64,000 bases of DNA from an uncultured Isoptericola sp. (GCA_947497265.1 CANMFP010000001.1:372001-436000); one strand, 5' to 3'. Numbered from the stretch's first letter, positions 9,950 through 19,109 are shown. Translations and numbers: made by a program. Notes: generated by a model not told the origin, from the sequence alone.

Positions 9950-9980
9950 CGAAAACTTTCGGTGTTGAAAACGTTGTCAA
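9950..9980. promoter_or_regulatory. Two adjacent LacI-type operator candidates
   Basis: Two inverted repeats lie upstream of the permease operon. The first, CGAAAACTTTCG at 9950-9961, has matching CGAAA and TTTCG arms. The second, TTGAAAACGTTGTCAA at 9965-9980, has TTG/CAA outer arms around AACGTT, with the central CG typical of LacI-family sites. They sit 65-95 bases before the permease ATG, within the divergent promoter region. The likely ligand protein is the LacI regulator at 10133-11158. Confidence 0.62.
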
Positions 9981-10094
9981 CGCGAGTGACACTAGGCGGA
10001 GCAGCCAGAGCGGTCAAGCGGCGGGCGGTCACATTCGTGTCACAACACGGCGTTCTGGTCGCCGTCGGCCAGTCCATCGGCGCTACCATGGCTC

Positions 10095-10105
10095 CGAAAG
10101 TTTCG
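10095..10105. promoter_or_regulatory. CGAAA-G-TTTCG operator candidate before the lacI gene
   Basis: A perfect 11-base inverted repeat, CGAAAGTTTCG, lies 27 bases before the ATG of the LacI-family gene, where a repressor would block its own transcription. It has the same arms as the element at 9950-9961 and the one upstream of the GH10 gene at 57744-57757. The form resembles the CGAA-N-TTCG sites reported for Streptomyces BxlR-type xylo-oligosaccharide repressors, as far as I recall. Confidence 0.6.
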
Positions 10106-10132
10106 TTCATCCGCACCCTGAGAAGAGCCCTG

Positions 10133-11158
10133 ATGACCGCTTCCCGCACCGCGCCGACGATCGCCCAGGTCGCCCGAGAGGTCGGCGTCTCGGTCCCGAC
10201 GGTCTCGAAGGTGCTCAACGGGCGGCCCGACGTCGCCTCCGCCACGCGCGCGCGGGTCGAGGAGGCGCTGGACCGGCACGGCTACCGCCGCCGGCGGCCA
10301 GGCATCCCCCCGACGGGGGCGGGGCTCATCGACCTGGTCTTCCACCGGCTGGGCTCGACGTGGTCGCTCGAGATCATCCGCGGCGTCGAGGACACCGCCG
10401 CCGCGGGCCGTACGAGCGTGATCCTGTCCGAGCTCGGCGGCCGGCACCGCCCGCCGCGCACATGGCTGGAGACCACCCTGGCCCGGCCCCCGCTCGGCGT
10501 GCTGCTCGTGGCGTCCCAGCTCACCGCGGCGCAGCAGCGGCGGCTGACGAGCAGGTCCATCCCGTTCGTCGTCATCGACACCGACGGCGAGCCCCCGCCG
10601 GACGTGCCCACCGTGGGGTCCGACAACTGGAACGGAGGGCTCGCGGCGACGCGACACCTCGTCGAGCTCGGGCACCGCCGGGTCGCCGCGATCTCCGGGC
10701 CGTCCGACATGCTGTGCAGCCGGGCCCGCATCGACGGCTACCGCAGCGCTCTCGAGTCGGCGGGGATCGCCGTCGACCCCACGCTCGTGGACTCCGGCAA
10801 CTTCTACGTGGAGGCCGGCTACGACGCCGCGCGACGCCTGCTCGACCGCCGGGACCGGCCGACGGCCATCTTCGCCGGCTCGGACATGCAGGCCATCGGC
10901 GCGCTGCGCGCCGCGCAGGAGCTCGGCCTGAGGGTCCCCGACGACGTCTCGCTGGTCGGGTACGACGACCTCCCGCTCGCGCAGTGGACCGTCCCGGCCC
11001 TGACCACGGTGCGGCAGCCGCTGGCGGAGATGGGGGCCGCGGCGACCCGCATGGTGCTCGAGCTGGCCGCCGGGAGCACCCCGGCGGTCACCCGGGTCAA
11101 CCTCGCCACCGAGCTGGTGGTCCGGGAGTCGACCGCACCCCCACCCCTGACCCCCTGA
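10133..11158 (+). CDS. LacI-family repressor of the xylo-oligosaccharide operon
   Basis: A 341-residue LacI/GalR-type transcription factor. The N-terminal helix-turn-helix and hinge are clear (TIAQVAREVGVSVPTVSKVLNGRPDVA, in residues 9-33), followed by a periplasmic-binding-protein-like sugar domain with the late motif VPDDVSLVGYDDLPLAQW. Its divergent position against the LplABC-like/GH39 operon indicates a BxlR/XylR-like role sensing xylose or xylobiose. Inverted repeats before both its own gene and the operon suggest it controls both. The ATG at 10133 is the natural start because the helix-turn-helix begins a few residues later; upstream in-frame codons run into the operators. Confidence 0.92.
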   Translation: MTASRTAPTIAQVAREVGVSVPTVSKVLNGRPDVASATRARVEEALDRHGYRRRRPGIPPTGAGLIDLVFHRLGSTWSLEIIRGVEDTAAAGRTSVILSELGGRHRPPRTWLETTLARPPLGVLLVASQLTAAQQRRLTSRSIPFVVIDTDGEPPPDVPTVGSDNWNGGLAATRHLVELGHRRVAAISGPSDMLCSRARIDGYRSALESAGIAVDPTLVDSGNFYVEAGYDAARRLLDRRDRPTAIFAGSDMQAIGALRAAQELGLRVPDDVSLVGYDDLPLAQWTVPALTTVRQPLAEMGAAATRMVLELAAGSTPAVTRVNLATELVVRESTAPPPLTP

Positions 11159-11177
11159 CGCCGGGGTGGGGGGTCAG
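11138..11177. terminator. Bidirectional hairpin between convergent lacI and kdgK
   Basis: Two alternative stems overlap the lacI stop codon: CCCCCACCCC (11138-11147) with GGGGTGGGGG (11163-11172), and the perfect 9-base CTGACCCCC (11147-11155) with GGGGGTCAG (11169-11177). No U-run follows, as is common in GC-rich actinobacteria. It lies in the 23 bases between two convergent genes, so it could stop transcription from both sides. Confidence 0.6.
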
Positions 11178-11181
11178 GCGG

Positions 11182-12288
11182 TCAGCGCTGGACGCGCGCG
11201 CTGCCGCCCGCGGCGAGCTTGGCCACCTCGGGGAGCGTCGCCGTCGTCGTGTCCCCCGGGGTCGTCATGGCGAGCGCGCCGTGCGCGGCGCCGTACTCCA
11301 CGGCCTCGGCGAGGGACTCCCGCTCCAGGAGCCCGTACGCCAGGCCCGAGGCGAACGAGTCGCCGCCGCCGACGCGGTCGAAGATCTCCAGGTCGGCGCG
11401 GTGGGTCGCCTCGACGAAGCCCTCGGCGCGCGACCACGCGATGGCACCCCAGTCGTTGACGGAGGCGGACTTCACGCCGCGCAGCGTCGTGGCGATCACC
11501 TGGAAGTTCGGGTACGCCTCGGCCGCCGTGCGGATCATCGCCCGGAACGCTCCGGTGTCGAGGTCCGTCAGCGACTCGTCGACGCCCTCGACCTCGAACC
11601 CGAGCGAGGCCGTGAAGTCCTCCTCGTTGCCGATCATCACGTCGACGTGGTGCGCGAGGCGGCGGTTGACCTCGCGCGCCCGCTCCACCCCGCCGATGCC
11701 CTTCCACAGCGAGGGACGGTAGTTGAGGTCGTAGGAGACGATCGTGCCGTGCCGGCGGGCGGCGGACATGGCGGCCTCGGCGACGTCGGCGGCCGACTCC
11801 GACAGCGCCGCGAAGATGCCGCCCGTGTGCAGCCAGCGCACGCCGGAGGAGAACAGCGCGTCCCAGTCCACGTCGTCGGGCTGCATCTGCGAGATCGCGG
11901 TGTGCCCGCGGTCGCTGGCCCCGACGGCGCCCCGCACGCCGAAGCCGCGCTCGGTGAAGTTCAGCCCGTTGCGCACCTCGCGGCCGATGCCGTCGAAATC
12001 GCGCCACTGCACCCAGGACGTGTCCAGGCCGCCGGTGAGCATGCAGTCCTCGACCAGTCGGCCGACCTCGTTGTCCGCGAGCGCCGTGACGATGGCGCCC
12101 CGCAGGCCGAAGCAGCGGCGCAGCCCCCGGGCGACGTTGTACTCGCCGCCGCCCTCCCAGACGTCGAAGCTGCGGGTGGTGCGGATGCGGCGGTCGCCCG
12201 GGTCCATGCGGAGCATGACCTCGCCGAGCGCGACGACGTCGTAGCGGCAGTCCGCGGCGGGGCGCGTGGTGATCGAGGGGTTGGTCAT
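11182..12288 (-). CDS. kdgK: PfkB-family sugar kinase, probable 2-keto-3-deoxygluconate kinase
   Basis: A 368-residue PfkB/ribokinase-type kinase. Visible features are the N-terminal sugar-binding glycine pair in WEGGGEYNVARGL near residue 47 and the C-terminal signature FDRVGGGDSFASG near residue 300, whose Asp is the catalytic base. Encoded immediately after KDPG aldolase with an ATGA overlap, it most likely phosphorylates 2-keto-3-deoxygluconate to KDPG, the route from uronic acids or aldonic acids into central metabolism. The start is the ATG at 12288 with GAAGGAGAAC upstream; an in-frame extension to 12381 overlaps the aldolase and is rejected. Specificity is inferred from the neighbour. 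Confidence 0.88.
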   Translation of the reverse strand: MTNPSITTRPAADCRYDVVALGEVMLRMDPGDRRIRTTRSFDVWEGGGEYNVARGLRRCFGLRGAIVTALADNEVGRLVEDCMLTGGLDTSWVQWRDFDGIGREVRNGLNFTERGFGVRGAVGASDRGHTAISQMQPDDVDWDALFSSGVRWLHTGGIFAALSESAADVAEAAMSAARRHGTIVSYDLNYRPSLWKGIGGVERAREVNRRLAHHVDVMIGNEEDFTASLGFEVEGVDESLTDLDTGAFRAMIRTAAEAYPNFQVIATTLRGVKSASVNDWGAIAWSRAEGFVEATHRADLEIFDRVGGGDSFASGLAYGLLERESLAEAVEYGAAHGALAMTTPGDTTTATLPEVAKLAAGGSARVQR

Positions 12289-12926
12289 GAGTTCTCCTTC
12301 ACGAGGGTGACGGCCTCTGCGGTGAGGCGGGTGATCTCGACCCAGTCGCCGGCGTCGACGAGGTTCTTGGCGACCATCCACGAGCCGCCGACGGCGAGCA
12401 CGGGCGGCAGCGCGAGGTACTCACCGAGGTTGGCGGCGCTGATGCCGCCGGTCGGGACGAACCGCACGTCGCCGAAGGGCGCCGCGAGCGCCTTGAGGGC
12501 CGCGGGGCCGCCGACGACGGAGGCGGGGAAGAGCTTGACGGTCTCGACGCCGAGGTCGAGCGCCGCCATGATCTCGGTCGGCGTGGCGACACCGGGCAGC
12601 ACGGGCACGCCGTGGTGCTGGGCGCGCTCGACGACGCTGCGCGACAGGCCGGGCGAGACGATGTAGCGCGCGCCGGCGTCGACGACGGCGTCCACCTGGG
12701 TGGCGTCGACGACGGTCCCGGCGCCGACGACGACGTCGGGGTGGCGGCGCGCGACGGCGCGGACGGCGTCGAGCCCGCCGGCGGTGCGCAGGGTGATCTC
12801 GGCGACGGGCAGGCCACCCGCGACGAGGGCCTCGGCGAGCCGCACGCCCTGGTCCGCGCCGTCGACCACGACGACGGGCACGAGACGGTGCTGTTCGAGG
12901 GTCTTCAGGGTGTCGCCGGGTGACAT
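12285..12926 (-). CDS. eda: KDPG/KHG aldolase
   Basis: A 213-residue class I aldolase that splits 2-keto-3-deoxy-6-phosphogluconate into pyruvate and glyceraldehyde 3-phosphate (and can act on 4-hydroxy-2-oxoglutarate). The Schiff-base Lys is in VETVKLFPAS near residue 130, and the catalytic Glu is in VAEITLRT near residue 41; GAGTVVDA and PTGGIS are also conserved. The ATG follows GGAGAGCAG. It is the first gene of the aldolase-kinase pair and is divergent from an IclR regulator, so the pair is probably induced by a sugar acid. Confidence 0.95.
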   Translation of the reverse strand: MSPGDTLKTLEQHRLVPVVVVDGADQGVRLAEALVAGGLPVAEITLRTAGGLDAVRAVARRHPDVVVGAGTVVDATQVDAVVDAGARYIVSPGLSRSVVERAQHHGVPVLPGVATPTEIMAALDLGVETVKLFPASVVGGPAALKALAAPFGDVRFVPTGGISAANLGEYLALPPVLAVGGSWMVAKNLVDAGDWVEITRLTAEAVTLVKENS

Positions 12927-12946
12927 CTGCTCTCCGTTTCGCTATG

Positions 12947-12965
12947 GTGAACGCCTGTTGTTCAC
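12947..12965. promoter_or_regulatory. IclR-type operator candidate, GTGAAC-N7-GTTCAC
   Basis: A perfect 6-base inverted repeat, GTGAAC and GTTCAC separated by 7 bases, sits in the 68-base gap between the divergent eda and iclR genes. Position and symmetry fit an operator used by the IclR protein to control both directions. No experimental motif is assumed. Confidence 0.55.
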
Positions 12966-12994
12966 TACGGAATGCACCCTAGCAGGACGGTCCC

Positions 12995-13750
12995 ATGGAA
13001 CCCAGCCCGCTCGGCAGCGTCGACAAGGCCCTGCTCACCCTCGACGCCCTCGGCCGCGCCGGCGCCGACGGCACCTCCCTCGCCGACCTCGCTGCGGAGG
13101 TCGGCGCCAACAAGTCCACCCTGCACCGCACCCTCGCTGCGCTGCGCCACCGCGGCTACGCCGAGCAGGCCGAGGACGGCACCTATCGCCTCGGCCCCGC
13201 CGTCCTCGCGCTCGGCAGCACGTTCCTCGCCGAGGAGAACCTGCCGGCCCTCCTGCGCCCCGCGCTCGACGCCCTGAGCGCCGACGTCGACGAGCTCGTC
13301 CACCTCGGCGTCCTCGCCGGTCGCGAGGTCGTCTACCTGGAGAAGGTCGAGCCGCAGCGGGCGGTGCGCGTCTGGTCAGCCGTCGGACGCCGCCGCCCGG
13401 CCGCGACGACGGCGCTGGGCCGCGCGCTCCTGGCCGCCGGGCCGTTCGACGACGACGCCCTCGCCCGCTACGCCGACACGGACACGACGGCGGACCGGCT
13501 CCACAACGCCGTCTCGGCCGCCCGCCGCCTCGGGTACGCCACCGAGACCGAGGAGAACGAGCCGGGCATCGCCTGCGCCGCCGTCGCGGTGCTCCGAGCG
13601 GGACGGCCGCTCGCCGCCGTGTCCATCACCGCACCCGCCGAACGCATGACCGGCGCGGCCCGCGACGCGCGGATCGGCGCCCTCACCGAGACGTTCGCTG
13701 AGCACCTGCCGGTCGGCCTGAGCATCGCGGCAGCACCAAGGCGGTCCTGA
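12995..13750 (+). CDS. IclR-family transcriptional regulator (KdgR-like role)
   Basis: A 251-residue regulator with an N-terminal winged helix-turn-helix (LADLAAEVGANKSTLHRTLAALRHRGYAEQ, residues about 27-56) and a C-terminal IclR effector-binding domain containing LGRALLA and the late Cys-containing GIACAAVAVL. Divergent from eda-kdgK with a palindrome between them, so it most likely controls KDG use, as KdgR does in other bacteria. The ATG follows AGGACGG. The stop codon falls inside the first copy of a 27-base tandem repeat, and the last residues (AAPRRS) are partly encoded by it. Confidence 0.9.
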   Translation: MEPSPLGSVDKALLTLDALGRAGADGTSLADLAAEVGANKSTLHRTLAALRHRGYAEQAEDGTYRLGPAVLALGSTFLAEENLPALLRPALDALSADVDELVHLGVLAGREVVYLEKVEPQRAVRVWSAVGRRRPAATTALGRALLAAGPFDDDALARYADTDTTADRLHNAVSAARRLGYATETEENEPGIACAAVAVLRAGRPLAAVSITAPAERMTGAARDARIGALTETFAEHLPVGLSIAAAPRRS

Positions 13751-13821
13751 CCGGCGCCCGTCGGGCAGCGGTCCTGACCGGCGCCCGTCGGGCAGCGGTC
13801 CTGACCGGCGCCCGTCGGGCA
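13741..13821. repeat. Three perfect 27-base tandem repeats
   Basis: Three identical 27-base copies lie head to tail at 13741-13767, 13768-13794 and 13795-13821. Each begins GCGGTCCTGACC and ends CCCGTCGGGCA, with a small GCCC-GTC-GGGC hairpin inside. The first copy contains the iclR stop; the last ends 2 bases before the next gene's first ATG. There is no open gene in this stretch. Perfect identity suggests recent expansion. Confidence 0.95.
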
Positions 13822-13823
13822 GC

Positions 13824-14846
13824 ATGGCTGCCATGACCTCCACGCGCCCTCGCAACCCGCTCGACCTGCTCTTCATCGGCGGCTCCGGCATCATCAGTGC
13901 CGCGTCCGTCGCTCGCGCCGTGGCCCAGGGCCACCGCGTCACAGTCCTCAACCGCGGCCGGTCCACCACCCGCCCGCTGCCGCCCGAGGTCGAGACGCTC
14001 GTGGCGGACGTCACCGACGACGACGCGGTCGACGCCGCGATAGCGGGCCGCGACTTCGACGTCGTCGCCCAGTTCCGCGCCTTCTCCCCCGACCACGTGA
14101 CACGCGACATCGAGCGGTTCACGGGGCGCACCGGCCAGTACGTGTTCATCTCCAGCGCGTCGGCATACCAGACGCCGCCGTCCCGGCTGCCGGTGACCGA
14201 GTCCACGCCGCTGCGCAACCCGTACTGGCAGTACTCCCGCGACAAGATCGCCGGGGAGGACCTCCTGGTCCGCGCCTACCGCGACGATGCCTTCCCTGCC
14301 ACGATCGTGCGCCCCAGCCACACCTACGACCGCACGCTGCTGCCCACGCTCGGCGCCTGGACCGACGTCGCCCGGATGCGGGCCGGCAGGCCGGTCGTCG
14401 TGCACGGCGACGGCACGTCGTTGTGGACGCTGACGCACACGGACGACTTCGCCGTCGGGTTCGTCGGCCTGCTCGGCCACCCGCACGCCGTGGGCGACAC
14501 GTTCCAGATCATGGGCACGCACGCCCCCACCTGGGACCAGGTCTACACGTGGCTGGGCGCCGCCGCCGGGGTCCCCGACCCGGAGATCGTGCACGTGCCG
14601 TCCGAGGCGATCGCGCGCGTCCTGCCCGACGTCGGCGACGGGCTGCTCGGTGACAAGGCCCACTCGATGCTGTTCGACTGCGCCAAGCTGCAGGCGCTCG
14701 TGCCCGAGTTCGCCACCACCATCACCTACGACCAGGCCGCCCACGAGCAGATCGCCTGGTACGACGCGCACCCGGAGGCGCAGGCGCCCGACGCCGTGCT
14801 CGACGCGGCGTTCGACCGGCTCGTGGAGCATGCCCGGTCGATCTGA
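13824..14846 (+). CDS. NAD(P)-dependent sugar-nucleotide epimerase/dehydratase-like SDR
   Basis: A 340-residue extended short-chain dehydrogenase. The N-terminal Rossmann motif is LLFIGGSGIISAASV, slightly unusual in having GGSGxxS, and the catalytic pair is in YSRDK (Tyr and Lys four apart) near residue 138. SSASAYQ provides the catalytic serine region. This arrangement resembles actinobacterial epimerases related to chloroplast CSP41-type proteins. Substrate unknown. Two starts are possible, ATG 13824 and ATG 13833; neither has a clear ribosome-binding site because the tandem repeat abuts it. The downstream HAD gene follows after 22 bases. Confidence 0.82.
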   Translation: MAAMTSTRPRNPLDLLFIGGSGIISAASVARAVAQGHRVTVLNRGRSTTRPLPPEVETLVADVTDDDAVDAAIAGRDFDVVAQFRAFSPDHVTRDIERFTGRTGQYVFISSASAYQTPPSRLPVTESTPLRNPYWQYSRDKIAGEDLLVRAYRDDAFPATIVRPSHTYDRTLLPTLGAWTDVARMRAGRPVVVHGDGTSLWTLTHTDDFAVGFVGLLGHPHAVGDTFQIMGTHAPTWDQVYTWLGAAAGVPDPEIVHVPSEAIARVLPDVGDGLLGDKAHSMLFDCAKLQALVPEFATTITYDQAAHEQIAWYDAHPEAQAPDAVLDAAFDRLVEHARSI

Positions 14847-14868
14847 GCGCGGCACGTAGCCTGGCGCC

Positions 14869-15540
14869 GTGACCACACCTCTCGTCCTGCTGGACCTCGA
14901 CGGCACGCTCATGGACTCCGCGCCGGGCATCACGGCGTCGGTGGCGCACGCCTACCGCACGCTCGGGCTGCCGGTGCCCGACGCCGCCGCGTTGCGCTCG
15001 TTCGTCGGCCCGCCGATCCCGGACTCCTTCCCCGTCCACGGCGTGCCCCGCGAGCGCGTCGGCGAGGCGATCGTCGCCTACCGGGCCGCGTACTCCGCCG
15101 GGGGCATGTTCGACAACTCGGTGTTCGACGGCGTCGCCGCGGCCCTGCGCGAGCTGCGCGCGGCCGGCTGCGCCATCGCCGTCGCCACCAGCAAGCCCGA
15201 GGTGTACGCGCGACCCATCTGCGACCGGTTCGGCCTGACCGAGCTGGTCGACGACGTCTTCGGCGCGCCGCTGGACGAGGCGACGTCGACCAAGGCCGAC
15301 GTGATCGCGAAGGCGCTCGCCACGCTCGGACGACACTCCCCGGCCGCGCCCGAGGACGGCCCGGTGCTGATGGTCGGCGACCGCGAGCACGACGTGCACG
15401 GCTCCGCCGCGCACGGCATCGACTGCCTCGGGGTGACCTGGGGCTACGCCGCACCCGGCGAGCTCGAGGCGGCCGGCGCCGTCGGGCAGGTCCACGACGT
15501 CGCGGCACTGGCACGGGAGATCTTGGCTCGGCTGCGCTGA
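14869..15540 (+). CDS. HAD-family hydrolase, phosphoglycolate phosphatase-like
   Basis: A 223-residue HAD phosphatase of the Gph type. Motif I is LLDLDGTLMDS at residues 7-17 with both catalytic aspartates, motif II is the Thr/Ser in VATSKPE near residue 107, and motif IV is VGDREHDVHGS near residue 170. The cap is the helical type between motifs I and II. Likely substrate is phosphoglycolate or another small phosphate ester; it could also be a pyrophosphatase. The start is GTG at 14869. It is followed by a strong hairpin shared with clpC. Confidence 0.88.
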   Translation: MTTPLVLLDLDGTLMDSAPGITASVAHAYRTLGLPVPDAAALRSFVGPPIPDSFPVHGVPRERVGEAIVAYRAAYSAGGMFDNSVFDGVAAALRELRAAGCAIAVATSKPEVYARPICDRFGLTELVDDVFGAPLDEATSTKADVIAKALATLGRHSPAAPEDGPVLMVGDREHDVHGSAAHGIDCLGVTWGYAAPGELEAAGAVGQVHDVAALAREILARLR

Positions 15541-15581
15541 GCCGGTCGCCGCCGGCGCCCCGCGGCGAGCCCGCGGGCACG

Positions 15582-15626
15582 ACGAAGGCCCCGGACCCTG
15601 TGAGGAGGGTCCGGGGCCTGGCGTCG
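15582..15626. terminator. Bidirectional terminator between HAD gene and clpC
   Basis: A 13-base perfect stem, AGGCCCCGGACCC (15586-15598) with GGGTCCGGGGCCT (15607-15619), has an 8-base loop and is extended by GACG/CGTC outer pairs. It lies between the convergent ends of the HAD hydrolase and clpC genes and can serve both. Confidence 0.88.
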
Positions 15627-15648
15627 TCAGGCAGCTGACGCGGCCGTG

Positions 15649-18216
15649 CTACTCAGCGCCGGCCTGCATCTGCCCGGTGGGCGGCAGGTCGGAGACGGAG
15701 ACACCGGTCGGTGCGTCCAGAGCGGCCGCGGCACCGACCGAGACGGGTCCGCGGTCGTGCTCGGACTTGGGCACCCCGCGGAAGGTGAACTCCCCGAGGA
15801 TCCCCTCGCCCTCGCCGTCGACCAGGACCATCTCGCCGGCCTTGAGCTCGCCGAACAGGATCTTCTCGGACAGCGCGTCCTCGATCTCCCGCTGGATGGC
15901 CCGCTTGAGCGGCCGGGCGCCGAGGACCGGGTCGTAGCCCTTCTCCGCCAGCAGGTTCTTGGCCGCCGGGGTGAGCTCGATGGCCATGTCCTTGTCGCGC
16001 AGACGCTTGTCGAGCTTCGCGATCTCGAGGTCGACGATCTCGACGATCTCCTTCTCGGAGAGCTGCGGGAAGACGATCGTGTCGTCGACACGGTTGAGGA
16101 ACTCGGGCCGGAAGTGCTGCTTGAGCTCCTCGTTGACCTTCGCCCGCATCCGCTGGTAGTCGGTCACCAGGTCGCCGCCGGCGTTGAAGCCGGTCTGGAC
16201 GCCCTTGGCGATGTCCCGCGTGCCGAGGTTCGTCGTCATGATGATGACCGTGTTCTTGAAGTCGACCACGCGACCCTGGGAGTCGGTGAGTCGGCCGTCC
16301 TCGAGCACCTGCAGCAGCGAGTTGAAGATGTCGGCGTGCGCCTTCTCCACCTCGTCGAACAGGACCACGGAGAACGGACGGCGGCGCACCTTCTCGGTGA
16401 GCTGGCCACCCTCGTCGTACCCGACGTAGCCGGGGGGCGAGCCGAACAGCCGCGAGACCGTGTGCTTCTCCGAGAACTCCGACATGTCGAGCTGGATGAG
16501 CGCGTCGTCGTCGCCGAACAGGAACTCGGCGAGCGCCTTGGCGAGCTCGGTCTTCCCGACGCCGGTGGGCCCCGCGAAGATGAACGAGCCACCGGGACGC
16601 TTCGGGTCCTTCAAGCCGGCGCGCGTGCGACGGATCGCCTGGGACAGCGCCTTGATCGCGACGTCCTGGCCGACGACCCGCTTGTGCAGCTCGTCCTCCA
16701 TGTGCAGGAGCTTGCTCGACTCCTCCTCGGTGAGCTTGACGACCGGGATGCCGGTCGACATCGCCAGCACCTCGGCGACGAGCTCCTCGTCCACCTCGGC
16801 GACGGTGTCCAGGTCGCCCGACTTCCAGGCCTTCTCCTTCTCGGCGCGCTGCTGCGTGAGCTGCTTCTCGGTGTCACGCAGGCCCGCGGCCTTCTCGAAG
16901 TCCTGGTCGTCGATCGCCGACTCCTTGTCGCGACGAGCCTCCGCGATCTGCTCGTCGAGCTCCTTGAGCTCCGGCGGGGCCGTCATCCGGCGGATGCGCA
17001 GGCGCGCGCCCGCCTCGTCGATGAGGTCGATCGCCTTGTCCGGCAGGTACCGGTCGTTGATGTACCGGTCGGCCAGCTGGGCGGCCGAGACGAGCGCGGC
17101 GTCCGTGATGGACACGCGGTGGTGCGCCTCGTAACGGTCGCGCAGGCCCTTGAGGATCTCGATCGCGTGCTCCATCGAGGGCTCGTTGACCTGGATGGGC
17201 TGGAAGCGACGCTCCAGCGCCGGGTCCTTCTCGACGTGCTTGCGGTACTCGTCGAGCGTCGTGGCACCGATCGTCTGGAGCTCGCCGCGGGCCAGCATCG
17301 GCTTGAGGATGCTGGCCGCGTCGATCGCTCCTTCAGCAGCGCCGGCACCGACGAGCGTGTGGATCTCGTCGATGAACAGGATGATGTCGCCGCGCGTGCG
17401 GATCTCCTTGAGCACCTTCTTCAGGCGCTCCTCGAAGTCACCGCGGTAGCGCGAACCGGCCACGAGGGCGCCCAGGTCCAGCGTGTAGAGCTGCTTGTCC
17501 TTGAGCGTCTCGGGCACGTCGCCGCGCACGATGTCCTGCGCCAGCCCTTCGACGACGGCCGTCTTGCCGACGCCGGGCTCGCCGATGAGGACGGGGTTGT
17601 TCTTGGTGCGGCGCGACAGCACCTGCATGACCCGCTCGACCTCGGGCTTGCGCCCGATGACCGGGTCCAGCTTGCCCTCGCGTGCGGCCTGCGTCAGGTT
17701 GCGGCCGAACTGGTCCAGGACGGCGGACCCGGAGGGCTGCCCCTCCTGCGGACCGCCGGCGGCGACGGGCTCCTTGCCCTGGTAGCCGCTCAGCAGCTGG
17801 ATGACCTGCTGACGCACCTTGTTCAGGTCGGCACCCATCTTGGTGAGCACCTGTGCTGCCACGCCCTCACCCTCGCGGATGAGACCGAGCAGGATGTGCT
17901 CCGTGCCGATGTAGTTGTGGCCGAGCTGCAGCGCCTCGCGCAGCGACAGCTCCAGCACCTTCTTGGCACGCGGAGTGAACGGGATGTGCCCGCTCGGCGC
18001 CTGCTGGCCCTCACCGATGATCTCGGTCACCTGCGCGCGCACGCCGTCGAGCGAGATGCCCAGCGACTCCAGCGCCTTGGCGGCGACGCCCTCACCCTCG
18101 TGGATGAGACCGAGGAGGATGTGCTCCGTGCCGATGTAGTTGTGGTTGAGCATCCTCGCTTCTTCCTGAGCGAGGACGACCACCCGACGGGCTCGATCCG
18201 TGAATCTCTCGAACAT
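15649..18216 (-). CDS. clpC: ATP-dependent Clp protease ATPase subunit ClpC
   Basis: An AAA+ unfoldase that feeds proteins to ClpP, 855 residues from the canonical [11 protein letters not shown] start. Two N-terminal Clp repeats carry the duplicated [12 protein letters not shown] segment (about residues 25 and 100). The first ATPase module has Walker A GEPGVGKT near 212 and Walker B LFIDEIH; the UVR-like middle region lies near 420-455; the second module has GPTGVGKT near 550 and FDEVEKAH. The ATG at 18216 follows GAGGGAG; a GTG five codons upstream is also open but is less like the family. Monocistronic, ending at a strong hairpin. Confidence 0.98.
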   Translation of the reverse strand: MFERFTDRARRVVVLAQEEARMLNHNYIGTEHILLGLIHEGEGVAAKALESLGISLDGVRAQVTEIIGEGQQAPSGHIPFTPRAKKVLELSLREALQLGHNYIGTEHILLGLIREGEGVAAQVLTKMGADLNKVRQQVIQLLSGYQGKEPVAAGGPQEGQPSGSAVLDQFGRNLTQAAREGKLDPVIGRKPEVERVMQVLSRRTKNNPVLIGEPGVGKTAVVEGLAQDIVRGDVPETLKDKQLYTLDLGALVAGSRYRGDFEERLKKVLKEIRTRGDIILFIDEIHTLVGAGAAEGAIDAASILKPMLARGELQTIGATTLDEYRKHVEKDPALERRFQPIQVNEPSMEHAIEILKGLRDRYEAHHRVSITDAALVSAAQLADRYINDRYLPDKAIDLIDEAGARLRIRRMTAPPELKELDEQIAEARRDKESAIDDQDFEKAAGLRDTEKQLTQQRAEKEKAWKSGDLDTVAEVDEELVAEVLAMSTGIPVVKLTEEESSKLLHMEDELHKRVVGQDVAIKALSQAIRRTRAGLKDPKRPGGSFIFAGPTGVGKTELAKALAEFLFGDDDALIQLDMSEFSEKHTVSRLFGSPPGYVGYDEGGQLTEKVRRRPFSVVLFDEVEKAHADIFNSLLQVLEDGRLTDSQGRVVDFKNTVIIMTTNLGTRDIAKGVQTGFNAGGDLVTDYQRMRAKVNEELKQHFRPEFLNRVDDTIVFPQLSEKEIVEIVDLEIAKLDKRLRDKDMAIELTPAAKNLLAEKGYDPVLGARPLKRAIQREIEDALSEKILFGELKAGEMVLVDGEGEGILGEFTFRGVPKSEHDRGPVSVGAAAALDAPTGVSVSDLPPTGQMQAGAE

Positions 18217-18423
18217 GTGCTGCTCCCTCACGAGCGGCGTTTTCCTGGCCCCGTCGGATCGACGGCGACAGCCTGACCGCTACGACTCTATTCGCTCCCA
18301 ACACGCCGACCCCCCTCCAGATGCCCGTGTTCGCCAGGGGCGTGACGGCGCGCCCCGTTGCCGAGACGCCGCCCCCGGAGCAATGGTGGTCGGAACAGGT
18401 CGCCGCACACGGGGAGGGCCACC

Positions 18424-19086
18424 ATGGACGACGTCGGGCACGAGGCGGGGCAGGGCAGGAACAGTCGGCCGAGAGGGGCCCGGCCCGGCCCGGATCATCC
18501 GGTGGACGCCCGCATGGCGCGCTTCTCGGGAGTCGTCGGCGAGGTCGTGGACCCGTTGACGTGGGGCCTCGACCTGGAGGACGAGGCGCTGACAGGGTAC
18601 GACGACGAGACGGACCCGACGTCGGACCGGTTCGTCCGGTCGTACCGCACCTTCGCGCGGGAGTCCTTCGAGGTGGAGACGCTGCGGACGCCGGTGGCGG
18701 CCGACGCGGTGGAGGACGTGGTCCGTGCGGCGGCGAGCGGCGCGCTGGTCGCCCCGCTGCACGCCGACATCGCCTCCCCCGTCGAACCCGACACGACGCA
18801 GACGCCGCGCGGCACCTCGGACTTCGCCGACGACTTCGCGGACTACCGCAGCGCGATGCAGTCGATCGTGGCGGAGGTGGACGGCGTCCCGCTGGAGTCC
18901 TCGGAGCTCACCGTGGACGGCACGGCCCGGCCGGCCACCCGGGTCCGAGTCCGGGACGTCGAGGCCGTGCACGTCGCGCTGCGCGGGCGCGACCTCGTCG
19001 TGACGGGACCCGCGGACCTGGTCGACCGGGTCGAGGTCGTCACCCGGCCGATCCGTTCCCTGCTGCAACCGCCCGGGCGGCGCTGA
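18424..19086 (+). CDS. Hypothetical protein
   Basis: A 220-residue soluble, acidic protein I cannot assign to a family. It has no signal peptide or membrane segment. The first 50 residues are glycine/arginine-rich and probably disordered; the rest is an ordered, acidic region with two similar halves of no recognised motif. Codon use is normal for the genome, and the ATG at 18424 is preceded by GGGGAGGG at good spacing. It is divergent from clpC and 23 bases upstream of a universal stress protein gene, so it may be cotranscribed with that gene. Confidence 0.6.
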   Translation: MDDVGHEAGQGRNSRPRGARPGPDHPVDARMARFSGVVGEVVDPLTWGLDLEDEALTGYDDETDPTSDRFVRSYRTFARESFEVETLRTPVAADAVEDVVRAAASGALVAPLHADIASPVEPDTTQTPRGTSDFADDFADYRSAMQSIVAEVDGVPLESSELTVDGTARPATRVRVRDVEAVHVALRGRDLVVTGPADLVDRVEVVTRPIRSLLQPPGRR

Positions 19087-19109
19087 CCCGGCACCACTAG
19101 GCTGGCCGC

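Noticed and set aside
8869-12666. A 1265-residue + strand frame crossing several genes
   Set aside because: It crosses the permease genes, lacI and kdgK-eda in the wrong frame and lacks any domain.
13741-13821. CRISPR array
   Set aside because: Repeats are contiguous with no spacers, only three copies.
15646-18276. A long + strand open frame opposite clpC
   Set aside because: clpC is unambiguous on the other strand; the frame is its antisense shadow.
18217-18423. ClgR or heat-shock operator in front of clpC
   Set aside because: I could not find a convincing match to known ClgR, HspR or CtsR sites by eye.
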